DNA of 64,000 bases from UBA4732 sp002404095. Its GTDB lineage: Bacteria > Planctomycetota > Planctomycetia > Gemmatales > Gemmataceae. A program made the translations under genes and the position numbers. Of this stretch, positions 1 to 9,035 are shown one piece after another; position 1 is the stretch's first letter; each line of letters starts with the position of its first letter. Below the pieces are notes generated by a model that did no database searches, was not told the DNA's origin, and saw only the letters and a list, made by a program, of their open reading frames with translations. The stretch covers positions 8,994-72,993 of the forward strand of contig DAIPWT010000015.1 of assembly GCA_036783645.1 (NCBI GenBank), in the 5' to 3' direction.

Positions 1-2216
1 TGTTCAGCCACGATCCCGCCGATTTAGACGAAGGCGTCTACCCGCTCCATCACACGCCTCACAACCTTTTCGGCCTACCCGGCGCGATGGCCGCCCGCGC
101 CCTTGTCGGCGGCCTCGGCGCGGCCTCCTATTCCTTTTTGGCCGCATGGTTCGTGCTGGTGCTGCCGCTGTTTTGGCGTCAGGGTTGGCGGAACTCGGCG
201 TTGCGTTTGCTCGGCTGGGTGTTATTGACGCCTATTGCCGCGATCCTGGCCGACCGCTTCAGTGGCAATTGGCCGGGCGGTCCTGCTGCCGGTCCAGGGG
301 GCGCGATGGGCGCCTGGTTGTCGCTCTGGCTGGCGGCGCACTTCGATCTGCGGGTGCAGTTAGCCATACTCGGAATCTGCCTGCTGACCGGCTTGGCATT
401 GAGCGCCGACTTCATAACGCGGCGGCTACCACGCATCACGCGCTGGGCAGGGGTGAAGGGTTTTCAGTTTCTCTGGAGCGCGGTCGGCCTACCCGATAGG
501 CGTCCGTTAAACAGGTCCTTCAAGAAAATGGTGCAGCCCATCGTTCGCCGACCCAGCGACGCGGCCGAAACACTTTCGCCAACTGAAGCCGCGCAGCCGC
601 CGGCTTTCGCAACCTTAAAAGGCCCGCATACGATCCCCATTATCCACCATCAGGTTGCCGCCCCATCCGAGACCCTAGGCAAGACGGCCGCCGTGCCTGG
701 CCCGACCGATCACGAGCGTTTTGCCGATTACAAGTTGCCGCCATTAAAGCTCTTGGAAGACGCAAAGCCGCTCGACCTGGGCAATCAGGATCAGGTGTTG
801 CGCGAACGTGCGGCCTTGCTGGAAAAGACGTTCACCGACTTCGGCCTAAGCGTCCGCGTCGTCGGCATCAACACCGGCCCGGTCGTCACGCAGTTCGAGC
901 TGGCCCTGGAAACCGGCCTACGCCTGCACAAAGTCACGGCCCTCGCCGACGACGTCGCCCTGAATCTGCGGGCGTCGAGCGTGCGCATGGTGGCGCCGAT
1001 CCCCGGCAAGAACACCGTCGGCGTGGAGATCCCCAACGAGCAGCGCGCCGTCGTCCGCTTGAAGGAAGTGATCCTCGCCTCGGCGACGAAGATCGCCAAG
1101 AGCAAGATTCCGTTGTTCCTCGGTAAGGACAGCGAGGGCCGGCCGCTCGTCCACGACTTGGCGGAGATGCCGCACCTGCTCATCGCCGGCGCCACCGGCA
1201 CCGGCAAATCGGTGTGCATGAACGCGATCATCCTCAGTATGCTCATGACGCGCCGCCCCGACGAGTTGAAGATGATTATGATCGACCCCAAAGTGGTCGA
1301 ACTGAGCCAGTTCCAGGCCATTCCCCATTTGATGCACCCGGTTATCAGCGACATGAAAAAGGCGGAAGCCGTACTCGCCTGGGCCGTGGACAAAATGGAG
1401 GAACGCTACGACCTACTGGCGCGGGCGCGGGTGCGCAACATCGCCGCTTATAACGACCTGAAACACGATGATATTTTGCGCCGCATGAAAGTCGTCAACG
1501 ACGAGGAGCGCGCCGCCGTCCCTGATCGGATGCCGTACATCGTCATCTTTTTAGATGAAATGGCGGACCTTATTATGATGATGCGCAAGGAGGTCGAGGG
1601 GCATATTATCCGCCTGACGCAGAAGTCGCGCGCGGCCGGCATTCATCTCGTGTTGGCCACGCAGAGGCCGTCCGTGGACGTGATTACTGGCCTTATCAAA
1701 TCCAACTTGCCGTCGCGTATTTGCTTCAAGGTGTCCAGCAAGATCGACAGCCGTGTGGTGCTGGACGAGATGGGCGCCGACAAATTGCTCGGCAAAGGCG
1801 ATCTACTGTTTCTACAGCCCGGCGCGGCCGGCCTGATCCGCTGCCAGGGGGCTTACGCCAGCGATGAAGAGATCCATAAAGTCGTTGATTGCCTGGAATG
1901 CGAACCTAGTTACGCACCGGAGTTGATGCAGCTCAACACGGCCAGCCGCGAGGGTTTGATGGAGCGACTGCGCGACCGCGACGATCTGTATGAGGCGGCG
2001 GTGGAAGTGGTGGTGCGCGAGCAGCGCGGCAGCGTGTCGCTGTTGCAGCGGGCGTTGGGCATTGGCTACGGCCGGGCGGCGCGGCTGATCGACTTCATGG
2101 CCGAGGACGGCATCGTCGGCGGCTACAACGGCAGCAACGCGCGGGAAGTGGCGTACACGCCGGAGACATGGGCGGCGTTTCGCGGCAGCGGCGGGGCGGA
2201 GAAACATGCGGGGTGA
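1..2216 (+). CDS. ftsK: FtsK/SpoIIIE-type DNA translocase (5' end outside window)
   Basis: Membrane-anchored hexameric DNA pump that moves chromosome termini during division. The frame is open from base 3, and 28 codons precede the first ATG (base 87), so the true start lies upstream of the window. Hydrophobic N-terminal segments (about bases 90-440) are followed by a Pro/Ala-rich linker. The motor follows: Walker A GATGTGKS at 1188-1211 and a Walker B-type segment IVIFLDEMAD near 1540. The C-terminal winged-helix gamma domain (residues around SLLQRALGIGYGRAARLIDFM) would bind polar KOPS-like sites. About 737 residues are visible, near the usual length. No operon partner is visible upstream. 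Domain order and motifs make this a firm call. Confidence 0.95.
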   Translation, partial: FSHDPADLDEGVYPLHHTPHNLFGLPGAMAARALVGGLGAASYSFLAAWFVLVLPLFWRQGWRNSALRLLGWVLLTPIAAILADRFSGNWPGGPAAGPGGAMGAWLSLWLAAHFDLRVQLAILGICLLTGLALSADFITRRLPRITRWAGVKGFQFLWSAVGLPDRRPLNRSFKKMVQPIVRRPSDAAETLSPTEAAQPPAFATLKGPHTIPIIHHQVAAPSETLGKTAAVPGPTDHERFADYKLPPLKLLEDAKPLDLGNQDQVLRERAALLEKTFTDFGLSVRVVGINTGPVVTQFELALETGLRLHKVTALADDVALNLRASSVRMVAPIPGKNTVGVEIPNEQRAVVRLKEVILASATKIAKSKIPLFLGKDSEGRPLVHDLAEMPHLLIAGATGTGKSVCMNAIILSMLMTRRPDELKMIMIDPKVVELSQFQAIPHLMHPVISDMKKAEAVLAWAVDKMEERYDLLARARVRNIAAYNDLKHDDILRRMKVVNDEERAAVPDRMPYIVIFLDEMADLIMMMRKEVEGHIIRLTQKSRAAGIHLVLATQRPSVDVITGLIKSNLPSRICFKVSSKIDSRVVLDEMGADKLLGKGDLLFLQPGAAGLIRCQGAYASDEEIHKVVDCLECEPSYAPELMQLNTASREGLMERLRDRDDLYEAAVEVVVREQRGSVSLLQRALGIGYGRAARLIDFMAEDGIVGGYNGSNAREVAYTPETWAAFRGSGGAEKHAG

Positions 2217-2227
2217 AGGCAGAACGG

Positions 2228-2266
2228 TTTTCCTCGTTCCCACGCTCTGCGTGGGAACGAGGAAAA
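2228..2266. repeat. Palindromic element, family A (GTTCCCACGC hairpin)
   Basis: Perfect 18-nt arms around a 3-nt loop (core GTTCCCACGC / GCGTGGGAAC). It lies 11 bases after the ftsK stop. Related hairpins occur at 43499-43521 and 43602-43626, so this is a dispersed family rather than a single terminator. No T-run strong enough for an intrinsic terminator follows. The rest of 2267-2500 shows nothing else. Confidence 0.85.
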
Positions 2267-2500
2267 ACCGCCGCTCGCCAGGGCAACTTGAAAAATCGCG
2301 TTCGCGGGAGTTTTTTTCGGCGTTGGACGATTGATACTCACTTACCCGATGCGTATTATCCATTACTGCGGGACGCGGGGAGGAGCTATCTCCAGACGGA
2401 GCATCGGTTCCATAGTTTTGCCGAAGTGTTTGGAAAGGCTCCTCTCTAACCGCGGCGTTGCGATGAAGCACCTTCGATCAACCGCTGCAGGAGACGGGAC

Positions 2501-2760
2501 ATGGCCTTCAAGGAGTGGGTCGCGCGGTCGCTGCGAATCAACCTTGGCCTTTCTGCCAAATTCGGGGAGGGGGGGGGGGCAAATCGCGCGCAAAACGACG
2601 GATACCGCTCCTGTTAGAGCGTTTTGAAGATCGCTCACTCCTTTCCGCCACTGGCCTCGCGGCCGTCCCTTCTTTCATGGCCGGCCAACCAGGCGCGACA
2701 GGCGCCGCCGTAGCTTCGGCCACCAACTTGCCGCTTTCTTTAACGAGGGCAAAGCCATGA
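2501..2760 (+). pseudogene. Small exported planctomycete ORF, out of frame at an 11-G tract
   Basis: The ATG at 2501 has a good ribosome-binding site (AGGAG near 2489) and begins MAFKEWVARSLRINLG. The frame then meets an 11-G run (2569-2579) and stops after about 38 codons. Adding one G (or removing two) joins it to KRRIPLLLERFEDRSLLS, the planctomycete N-terminal signature, and the frame then runs to 2760. The restored product would be about 87 aa, with nothing beyond a signal-like N-terminus and an Ala/Gly-rich tail. Its TGA overlaps the ATG of the next gene (ATGA at 2757-2760), so the two are probably translationally coupled. It could be a phase-OFF gene, a decayed gene or a sequencing artefact. 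Function is unknown. Confidence 0.55.
2569..2579 (+). repeat. Poly-G tract (11 G) in the 5' coding region
   Basis: Mononucleotide run directly upstream of the export-signature codons of the 2501 ORF. At 11 G the ORF is closed; at 12 or 9 G it is open. Such tracts are classical slipped-strand sites and also classical sequencing-error sites. Confidence 0.8.
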
Positions 2761-4703
2761 GAATGTACAGCCTTCTGCGGTCTTTAAGCGCCTTAACGCG
2801 CCGTTCGGAAGTCTCCGTCTCTTCCAAACCACGGCTCCCGCGGTTGACGTTGGAGGCGCTGGAGGAACGCACGCTCCTAAGCGGAAACCCCGCTGCCACC
2901 GTGGTGATACCCGTCAGCAGCCCCTTTTTCCATAACGGACAGGTTTATGACACTGACCTCAACAGTCCGCAGGCCGCAAAAGAGGCTATTTATGAGCCGA
3001 ACGGGGACATCCTTATCATCGGACAGGCGCCGGACCCTATAAAAACCGGAACTGGTTATTACGTCCAGGACTTTGCGGTCACGCGGCTGCTCCCCGACGG
3101 CACCTTCGATACGTCTTTCGGCAACGGGGGGACGGTCATAACGTCCTTGTCGAACGGCGATGACAGCGCCCAAGATGTTCTTGTACAGCCAGACGGTAAG
3201 ATCGTCGTCGTGGGAACCGTCTCGTACCCTGGGAATGGCGCGACGACCGGCTTCGGGATCGTGCGCTACAACGCTGACGGCAGCCTTGACGCTTCCTTTG
3301 GTACGGACGGCAAGGTCGTATCCACGTTTGGGGGTGTCTTCGCTGAACCGCAAGCCGTGGCTTTACAGCCGGACGGCAAGATCGTCGTGGTGGGAGATTC
3401 TACGGTTGGCGTCGGGCAGCAAGAGTTAGATGGAAAAACAGGCGAGTTGCAAACCGTCGCTCCTGATACATACATTTCTGGTTCACAGACATTCACCTGG
3501 CCTTTTTCCTACGCACGGACATTTACTGTCGCCCGCTATAACTCGGACGGCAGCCTCGACGCGTCGTTTGCTCAGGGCGGCGTCTCCCAGCTAAATCTGG
3601 ATTGCGACGGAATGGATGTTGCGAGCGCCGTACAGGTCGGCGCGGATGGAAAAATCCTCGTCACCGGCTTTGCCGGGTATGGAGCACCTGTTGTACTGCC
3701 CATCGCCATTTCGGGGATCGAAGAGGTTCCGACGCCCACCCCTCCGCCTCCTGCTAACAGCGGTCCCGTCGCTGTCCAGTACAACCCGGACGGTACGCTG
3801 GACACGACCTTCGGCGACCACACGTTCGGTACGGGCGGCATACAGTTCGGCTCGCAGATCGACGTCGAACACGCATCGATGTACCAGATCGCGTTTCCGC
3901 CTTCCCCGCCGAATGGCCTTCCCGCCGCGCCGCCCGTTTCAACGACGCCGGGCGGAGATGTCGGTCCCACGCCAGCGCCCGTCACGTCGGGGACGACCGG
4001 CGGCGACGCGGAGGGCGCGACCGCTTCCGCCGATTCGGCGCCGGTGTTTATCGCCTATGTCACGACCCCTGCCGGTTCGGCGGACGCAACGAATTCCGGC
4101 CCGCCCGCCGCCCCCGTGACCAATCTGACGGCGTTGTACCTGGAAGCCATGAGCATCACCGGCGGCCTGCCCGTCGGCGCCCAGCCGCTGCCGGGCGGCG
4201 GTTACGGCGTCATCGGCTTTGCCCCGGTAACGGGCACGGTCCCCGCTTCGATAGCGCCCAGCGACTTTTACCGGACGCAAATTTCCGGCGGCGGCTCGGT
4301 GCTGGTCGTGGACGGGCCGACCGATCCGTTCGCCCCTCTCACCACGGGCGACTTCACGCCGGTCAACGCTTTCGACATGGCCGGCGACGCTTTTTCGCCG
4401 CCCGGCGACGGCGTTGTTGTACCGCAGGCCGTGCGAGACGCCGTGTTCGCGTCCTTGCCGACGGTTGAAGCATTCCGACCGCAAGCCCGGCCTATCGTCG
4501 CGGCGCCGTCGGCTCAACGTCCCGCGATCGCTCCGGCCGCGGCCAACGTCGTCGCGCCGCCGCCGGGCGACGCCTTGCCTCTAACGAAACCGGTGGGCCT
4601 TGGACTTGCCGGCATCGGCTTGGCAGGCGCGGGCCTTATGCGGCAACGCAAACGTCGCAAAGGCTTCTGGCCGTTTGCGCTGGCGACGAGCGCGAGTCGT
4701 TAG
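2757..4703 (+). CDS. Exported delta-60-repeat surface protein
   Basis: 648-aa protein starting with a basic region and LTLEALEERTLLSG, the planctomycete LEPR-like export or anchoring signature (residues about 30-42). Residues about 70-350 hold repeated blocks of the type V-QPDGKIVVVG ... RYNADGSLDASFG, which match the delta-60 (TIGR02608-like) beta-propeller repeats. A Pro/Ala/Gly-rich region follows. The C-terminus is a short glycine-rich hydrophobic helix followed by RQRKRRKG, which looks like a sorting or anchoring tail. The start overlaps the upstream stop (ATGA). Likely secreted or cell-surface; the ligand is unknown. The family call rests on repeat pattern; cellular location is inference. 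Confidence 0.85.
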   Translation: MRMYSLLRSLSALTRRSEVSVSSKPRLPRLTLEALEERTLLSGNPAATVVIPVSSPFFHNGQVYDTDLNSPQAAKEAIYEPNGDILIIGQAPDPIKTGTGYYVQDFAVTRLLPDGTFDTSFGNGGTVITSLSNGDDSAQDVLVQPDGKIVVVGTVSYPGNGATTGFGIVRYNADGSLDASFGTDGKVVSTFGGVFAEPQAVALQPDGKIVVVGDSTVGVGQQELDGKTGELQTVAPDTYISGSQTFTWPFSYARTFTVARYNSDGSLDASFAQGGVSQLNLDCDGMDVASAVQVGADGKILVTGFAGYGAPVVLPIAISGIEEVPTPTPPPPANSGPVAVQYNPDGTLDTTFGDHTFGTGGIQFGSQIDVEHASMYQIAFPPSPPNGLPAAPPVSTTPGGDVGPTPAPVTSGTTGGDAEGATASADSAPVFIAYVTTPAGSADATNSGPPAAPVTNLTALYLEAMSITGGLPVGAQPLPGGGYGVIGFAPVTGTVPASIAPSDFYRTQISGGGSVLVVDGPTDPFAPLTTGDFTPVNAFDMAGDAFSPPGDGVVVPQAVRDAVFASLPTVEAFRPQARPIVAAPSAQRPAIAPAAANVVAPPPGDALPLTKPVGLGLAGIGLAGAGLMRQRKRRKGFWPFALATSASR

Positions 4704-4831
4704 GTCAAAAGGATCGCCGCAACGACCCACAGGCCGCCTCAAGGGCTGGGTAAGGTGCGGAATAATCGGTGTCAGTTCCTATTTACTCGTTTCCACGAAG
4801 ATCGCGTGAACGAGGGAACCTCCCGATTCTA

Positions 4832-5157
4832 TCACTCCGGTTTGAATTCATTTTTTCGGACATGGTAGATCGGATATACGCCGTATCCCTTGGCCAGCGG
4901 CGTCTGTCCCATGTATTCACACACGAAGTCCGTCAGGCCTTCGGCCGCCGCCAGCGCGGCGAAGCCACGGCTGGCGTACACCTGATTGGGCGGCGTGATC
5001 GGTTCGATCCGCGCGGCCTGGCTGACGTGCGTACCGACGCAGGTGAGTTTCTCTGTCACCGGATCGATGCACTCGAAAACAGGGCCGGCGTGTAGAGCGA
5101 TACGCAATCCGAGTGAAGCCGGCAGGCCGAGTTGTTGCCAGTCGGTTTTTGTGACGT
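4832..5157 (-). pseudogene. C-terminal fragment of a class III nucleotidyl cyclase domain
   Basis: The reading frame carries LRIALHAGPV, VGTHVSQAARIEP and LAKGYGVYPIYHV, typical of the second half of class III adenylate/guanylate cyclase domains. Similarity continues upstream of the first possible start (TTG at 5107) into DWQQLGLPASLGL and then ends near 5157. The N-terminal half with the metal-binding aspartates is missing and no start with a ribosome-binding site is visible. It is best read as a remnant of a longer signalling protein. A small hairpin (5173-5191) lies just past the break. Confidence 0.75.
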
Positions 5158-5172
5158 GATCGTCTGGTGTGC

Positions 5173-5191
5173 CACGGCTGTTTCAGCCGTG
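5173..5191. repeat. Short hairpin CACGGCTG-ttt-CAGCCGTG
   Basis: Perfect 8-bp arms and a 3-nt loop between the cyclase fragment and the stop of the ABC ATPase gene. It could slow transcription of the minus-strand operon but lacks a U-tract. Confidence 0.5.
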
Positions 5192-5216
5192 TTTCGATAG
5201 CTTAGGGGACGGCTTC

Positions 5217-6152
5217 TTAATTCGTGATCCCCTTCGTGATTCCCATAAACACATCTTCCAGATCGATTTCCTCTTCTTTGAGCATCTTGAGGCGTAAGCC
5301 GTTCTGCAATAACAAGTCCGCAATAAAGCTGCCATCGATCACACCGTCGGCCAGTGTCACGCGCAAACAATCCTCCGCCTCGCGCGCCTCGACCGTCTTC
5401 ACGTCGATATGCGCCTCCAGCAATTCGCGGGCGGTCGCATTCTGTTCGTGGCCGACGGCGACAAAATAGACCGCGTTTTGTCGCACTTGCTTGATGGCCG
5501 TCTGCACGTCGCCGTCGAACAGCAGTTGGCCGCGCTCGATGATGCCGATCTTGTTGCAGATGTCGGCCAACTCCGGCAGAATGTGGCTCGACACCAGGAT
5601 CGTCTTTCCCATGTTGCGCAGCTCTTTGAGCAGGTTGCGCATGTCGATGCGGGCGCGCGGGTCGAGGCCGCTGGCCGGCTCGTCCAGCAGCAAGACCTGC
5701 GGTTCATGCAGTAGTACGCGCGCCAAGCCCAGCCGCTGCGTCATGCCGCGCGACAGGCTCGTCACCAGGGCGTCGCGCTTGTAGCCAAGGTCCACCAGCT
5801 CCAGCACTTGATCGCACTTGCGACGCCGCTCCGGCCCTTTGATGCGGTAGGCGGCCGCGAAAAATTCCAGATATTCAATCACCTTCATGTCGTCGTAAAC
5901 GCCGAAGAAGTCCGGCATGTAACCCATGAGCCGGCGAATCTCCTTGGCGTTGTTGTAGATCGAATAGCCGCACACCGACGCCTCGCCCCAGGTCGGGTTG
6001 AGCAGCGTAGACAGGATGCGCATGGTGGTCGTTTTGCCGGCGCCGTTGGGGCCGATGAAGCCGTATACGTCGCCGCGCTCCAGCTTCAACGTCAGCCGGT
6101 TCAGGGCGTACAGGTCGCCATACATTTTCGTCAGGTCGCGCGTCTCGATCAT
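5217..6152 (-). CDS. ABC transporter ATP-binding protein (ABC-2/gliding type)
   Basis: 311-aa cytoplasmic ATPase that should power an ABC-2 type exporter. Visible motifs are Walker A GPNGAGKTTTMR, signature LSRGMTQRLGLARVL, Walker B QVLLLDEPASGLDP and the H-loop VSSHI. A C-terminal extension of about 90 residues (from about residue 220) is typical of the GldA/NatA/CcmA-like group. It starts 11 bp after the stop of the upstream large exported protein, so the two are co-transcribed. No classical ABC-2 permease is visible; the upstream 828-aa protein has a pair of membrane segments and may serve with it. Substrate cannot be told from sequence. Confidence 0.93.
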   Translation of the reverse strand: MIETRDLTKMYGDLYALNRLTLKLERGDVYGFIGPNGAGKTTTMRILSTLLNPTWGEASVCGYSIYNNAKEIRRLMGYMPDFFGVYDDMKVIEYLEFFAAAYRIKGPERRRKCDQVLELVDLGYKRDALVTSLSRGMTQRLGLARVLLHEPQVLLLDEPASGLDPRARIDMRNLLKELRNMGKTILVSSHILPELADICNKIGIIERGQLLFDGDVQTAIKQVRQNAVYFVAVGHEQNATARELLEAHIDVKTVEAREAEDCLRVTLADGVIDGSFIADLLLQNGLRLKMLKEEEIDLEDVFMGITKGITN

Positions 6153-6163
6153 AAAGTTCAGCC

Positions 6164-8650
6164 CTATTTAGCGGATTGCAGCGGGATATAGGCGCGAATA
6201 TAGGTTTGCTGTCCCAAAAAGCCGGACAGGGCCGGCCGTTCCGCCTTGCCGCCGGGCAGGCGGTCCAGCCAGAGGCGCGTGGCGGAGCCGGGGTCGCGCG
6301 CGACGGTTTCGGAATGGTCGTACAGAGTCGGCGTCCGCGCCACCAGGATGATCTCGTCGCGCCAGACCTTATCGGCCTGAACGGGCGCCGTCTTTTCTTC
6401 GTCCAGGCGCCAACTCTGATCGAACGGGCGTAGGCCGCTGTTGTTCATCTGGCCGCCATCGGCCTTGGTGTGAAACATCAGGTCTTTCAGCAGTTCGTAG
6501 GGCTGCTTAACGGGGTAATTGGGCTGCGGGTTATTGAACCGGCCGTTCTGCCCAGGGTCGGCTGGCGCGAAGGCCGCGCCCGTAAGCGGCGCCAGCGTCT
6601 GCATGTTTCCCACCCATTGCGACGCTGGCAGGCCGATTTTATTGCCCGCGAACAGGGTCTGGACGTTGAAGGTCGCGCCTGGCCCTAAGTCGGGGACCGC
6701 GTGATACCGACCCTGATAAAACACCGTCACACTCTGCAATTCCACCGGCAGCTGGTTGGTGATCTCGCCGACCAGCTTGGTTTTGTCGGCCGGGTCGCGG
6801 CGAATGCGCGCGGCAAGCGGCGGCTTGGCCGTATCGAGGCCCGCGCGCCACGATGCCTGGAAGGTGCGCGTGGACCAGACCGGAATGGGTACGCGCTCCA
6901 GACCGGAGGCGTCTTCGGCGTAAGCATACGGCTTGCGGAACAGGCTGGACGAGCCGACGCGCTCGGCTAGATCGGGATTGGCCAAGACCGCCACCTCAAC
7001 CGCGTGTGATGTGGCGTCCTGGGGCGGCGCGACAGTCCAGGTCGGGGCCGTCGGTTCCACGCCGATCGTGTAGTCCTGGATGCGCGGGCTGAAGAGGGTG
7101 AACCACGTCGTCCCGTAGGCTTGTTGCGGGGAGTGCAGATCATATTCCACAAGATCAATCTTGTTAATCCGCAAATCGTCGCCCTTCATGGCGTAAGCGA
7201 CGCAGTAAACGAGTACGCTAAGGCTCAGGACGACCACCGGAAAGGTAATCCAGGTCAGTTCAGGGCGTTTGAAGACGCGCGTGAGGAGGACGTAATCGAG
7301 CGGCCCGACAATGAGGATATAAATAAGAATAAATAGCGCCACCCAGCCGAAACTGACGACAGGGATCTGCTCGAAGTTTTCGAGGGCGCGCTGCAATTCG
7401 GCGAGGAGGGCCGGCTGCTCGTTGACGGTGACATCCAAGCCTGGCGCTACTTGTTGCGGCTGGCGCGGCGCGGCGAGTCCGGCTTTGGGCGTAAACTCGG
7501 ATTGGACTTTGCTCCAGAAGGCTTTCTGCCCTTCCGGCCAGGTTTTGAACGGTGGCCCGTCAAGATCGAACGCGGTCATCCAAACGCGACCCAGTCCACA
7601 TGACGCCTCCACCACGACGGGGCATTCCTGCGTTTTGTCGCCAACCTTGGCGGATTCACTGGCGAGGACGGTGACGCCGTCGCCTGGAATCAGCCGGAGG
7701 ATTTCGACGTTGTGAAGCGCCGGGGCGAAGGGTCCGTTGGGGGCTGCCCAACGCACCAGATTGGCCGTTTCAGGGCACATGGCACTGCCTTCGATCCGGC
7801 AGTTGATGAGCGGCATTTTGTCGAAGTCGGGCAGCGGCATCTTATCGAGTACCTGCGCGACGACCGACGCATGTTCGGGCGAGGGGCCGACGGAAACGAC
7901 CAGTTTGCCGCCGCGGCGCACCCATTCCGCCAGCGCCTTGCGGCGCGGGGCGCCGTTATCCGAGTTGAGGTCGTTGATGAATTTCTCGTCGCGCGTGACG
8001 AGGATCACCACGTCGGCGGCTTCATAGCCGAACCAGAGGTCCGGCATGTCGAAATCATTTTCGATATAAGCGAACTGTACTGTCCCTTTTTGTTCCATCG
8101 CGTCGTCGGCGGCCCCCGCCGCGAGCGCCGGCAGGCCGAGGATGGAACGCTTCATCTCCGCCATTTTTCCGCCCACGGACAGATAGAGTACGTCCTTGGC
8201 GCCGAGCGTTTCCTTGTCCACTTCGCGCGTAAGCCGCGGGACGCCCTGGACGCTACGGCCCTCGGCGGTCAAGAGGTCCACGGAGAACTCGCTGCCAACC
8301 GCACCGGGGCGAACATAGGCGATGGCGTTGTAATCGTCGTTGGGGGCGAGCGCGGGAACGGCTACGTCGTAGTGATACGCGGTGTTCTCGGTGTCGGTGG
8401 TTTCGACGCGCAGCTTGTAGCGGTCGCGGACGTTGCCAGCGGGGCTGGCCTTGAGCTTGACGTAGACGGGCGCCCAGGCGCCGTTGCGCGAGCGTGCGGT
8501 TTCCTCTTCTTTCTGGCTGCCGGGCAGGCCGATGCGGACTTTCTCAATATGCGGCGGCGCCGACTGCTGCGCAAAGGCGACGGCCGGGCCGCCGATAAAG
8601 AGCCAATACAGAAGGCAAATCGCCCCCTTCGTCCGAATGGTGTTTTCCAT
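6164..8650 (-). CDS. Large exported/membrane protein paired with ABC ATPase
   Basis: 828 aa from the ATG at 8650, which begins METTIRT-like basic residues, then a signal peptide ending near AVAFAQQ. An ATG further upstream would overlap the neighbouring mazG-like gene and is unlikely. The first 400 residues resemble the glutamine-amidotransferase-like or DUF4350-type fold (segment EWVRRGGKLVVSVGPSPEHA). Two hydrophobic helices near bases 7190-7350 are followed by a long extracytoplasmic region. The partner ATPase starts 11 bp downstream. Planctomycetes often carry such large proteins beside gliding-type ABC ATPases, but the function is not established. Confidence 0.8.
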   Translation of the reverse strand: MENTIRTKGAICLLYWLFIGGPAVAFAQQSAPPHIEKVRIGLPGSQKEEETARSRNGAWAPVYVKLKASPAGNVRDRYKLRVETTDTENTAYHYDVAVPALAPNDDYNAIAYVRPGAVGSEFSVDLLTAEGRSVQGVPRLTREVDKETLGAKDVLYLSVGGKMAEMKRSILGLPALAAGAADDAMEQKGTVQFAYIENDFDMPDLWFGYEAADVVILVTRDEKFINDLNSDNGAPRRKALAEWVRRGGKLVVSVGPSPEHASVVAQVLDKMPLPDFDKMPLINCRIEGSAMCPETANLVRWAAPNGPFAPALHNVEILRLIPGDGVTVLASESAKVGDKTQECPVVVEASCGLGRVWMTAFDLDGPPFKTWPEGQKAFWSKVQSEFTPKAGLAAPRQPQQVAPGLDVTVNEQPALLAELQRALENFEQIPVVSFGWVALFILIYILIVGPLDYVLLTRVFKRPELTWITFPVVVLSLSVLVYCVAYAMKGDDLRINKIDLVEYDLHSPQQAYGTTWFTLFSPRIQDYTIGVEPTAPTWTVAPPQDATSHAVEVAVLANPDLAERVGSSSLFRKPYAYAEDASGLERVPIPVWSTRTFQASWRAGLDTAKPPLAARIRRDPADKTKLVGEITNQLPVELQSVTVFYQGRYHAVPDLGPGATFNVQTLFAGNKIGLPASQWVGNMQTLAPLTGAAFAPADPGQNGRFNNPQPNYPVKQPYELLKDLMFHTKADGGQMNNSGLRPFDQSWRLDEEKTAPVQADKVWRDEIILVARTPTLYDHSETVARDPGSATRLWLDRLPGGKAERPALSGFLGQQTYIRAYIPLQSAK

Positions 8651-8669
8651 TCCACATCCCGCATCGAAA

Positions 8670-8975
8670 TTAGGGCTTTTCCGCTTGGTCGCAGACGCAC
8701 GGACTATAACCGCAGCCGGGACAACCGGCGCCGTACTTGTCTCGGACGGCCGCGTCCAGATCAACGCCGGCGACGTTGGCCAGCGTCGCCAGCCAGGCCA
8801 GCACGTCGGCGAACTCGGCGGCGAGTGCGGCTTTGTCATTGCCGCGCAGCTCCGCCGACAGCTCGCCGACTTCCTCCATGAACCACATGAACGTGCCTTC
8901 GACGCCGCGGCGCCGATCCTTGGCGTCGTAGGCGCCGCGGATGAGAGCCTGGAGTTGCGGCAGGGTGAGAGCCAT
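8670..8975 (-). CDS. MazG-like nucleotide pyrophosphohydrolase
   Basis: 101-aa all-alpha NTP pyrophosphohydrolase. The EE-x-x-E type metal site is visible as FMEEVGELSAEL, followed by EFADVLAWLATLANV, the second half of the MazG motif (E..D). Such enzymes hydrolyse non-canonical or excess NTPs to NMP and pyrophosphate. Unusually, the C-terminus ends in a cysteine cluster CPGCGYSPCVC, which may bind zinc. The gene ends 19 bp before the start of the next minus-strand gene. Substrate is unknown. Confidence 0.88.
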   Translation of the reverse strand: MALTLPQLQALIRGAYDAKDRRRGVEGTFMWFMEEVGELSAELRGNDKAALAAEFADVLAWLATLANVAGVDLDAAVRDKYGAGCPGCGYSPCVCDQAEKP

Positions 8976-9035
8976 GTTCGTTATACGTCCCGAGCCGTGA
9001 GGCGGTTTGATGGAACGCGGCGTCAGGTTCGGTGA

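Noticed and set aside
4780..4825. Degenerate CGTTTCCACGA/TCGCGTGAACG as a family A hairpin
   Set aside because: Too many mismatches to claim membership; may be an old decayed copy.
5000..5012. GGTTCGATCC as a tRNA T-arm
   Set aside because: Lies within the cyclase frame; no acceptor or anticodon stems around it. The same holds at 36432.
7712..8881. Long plus-strand ORF (389 codons) opposite the 828-aa protein
   Set aside because: Third-position GC shadow of the real minus-strand gene; no recognisable domain and no ribosome-binding site.
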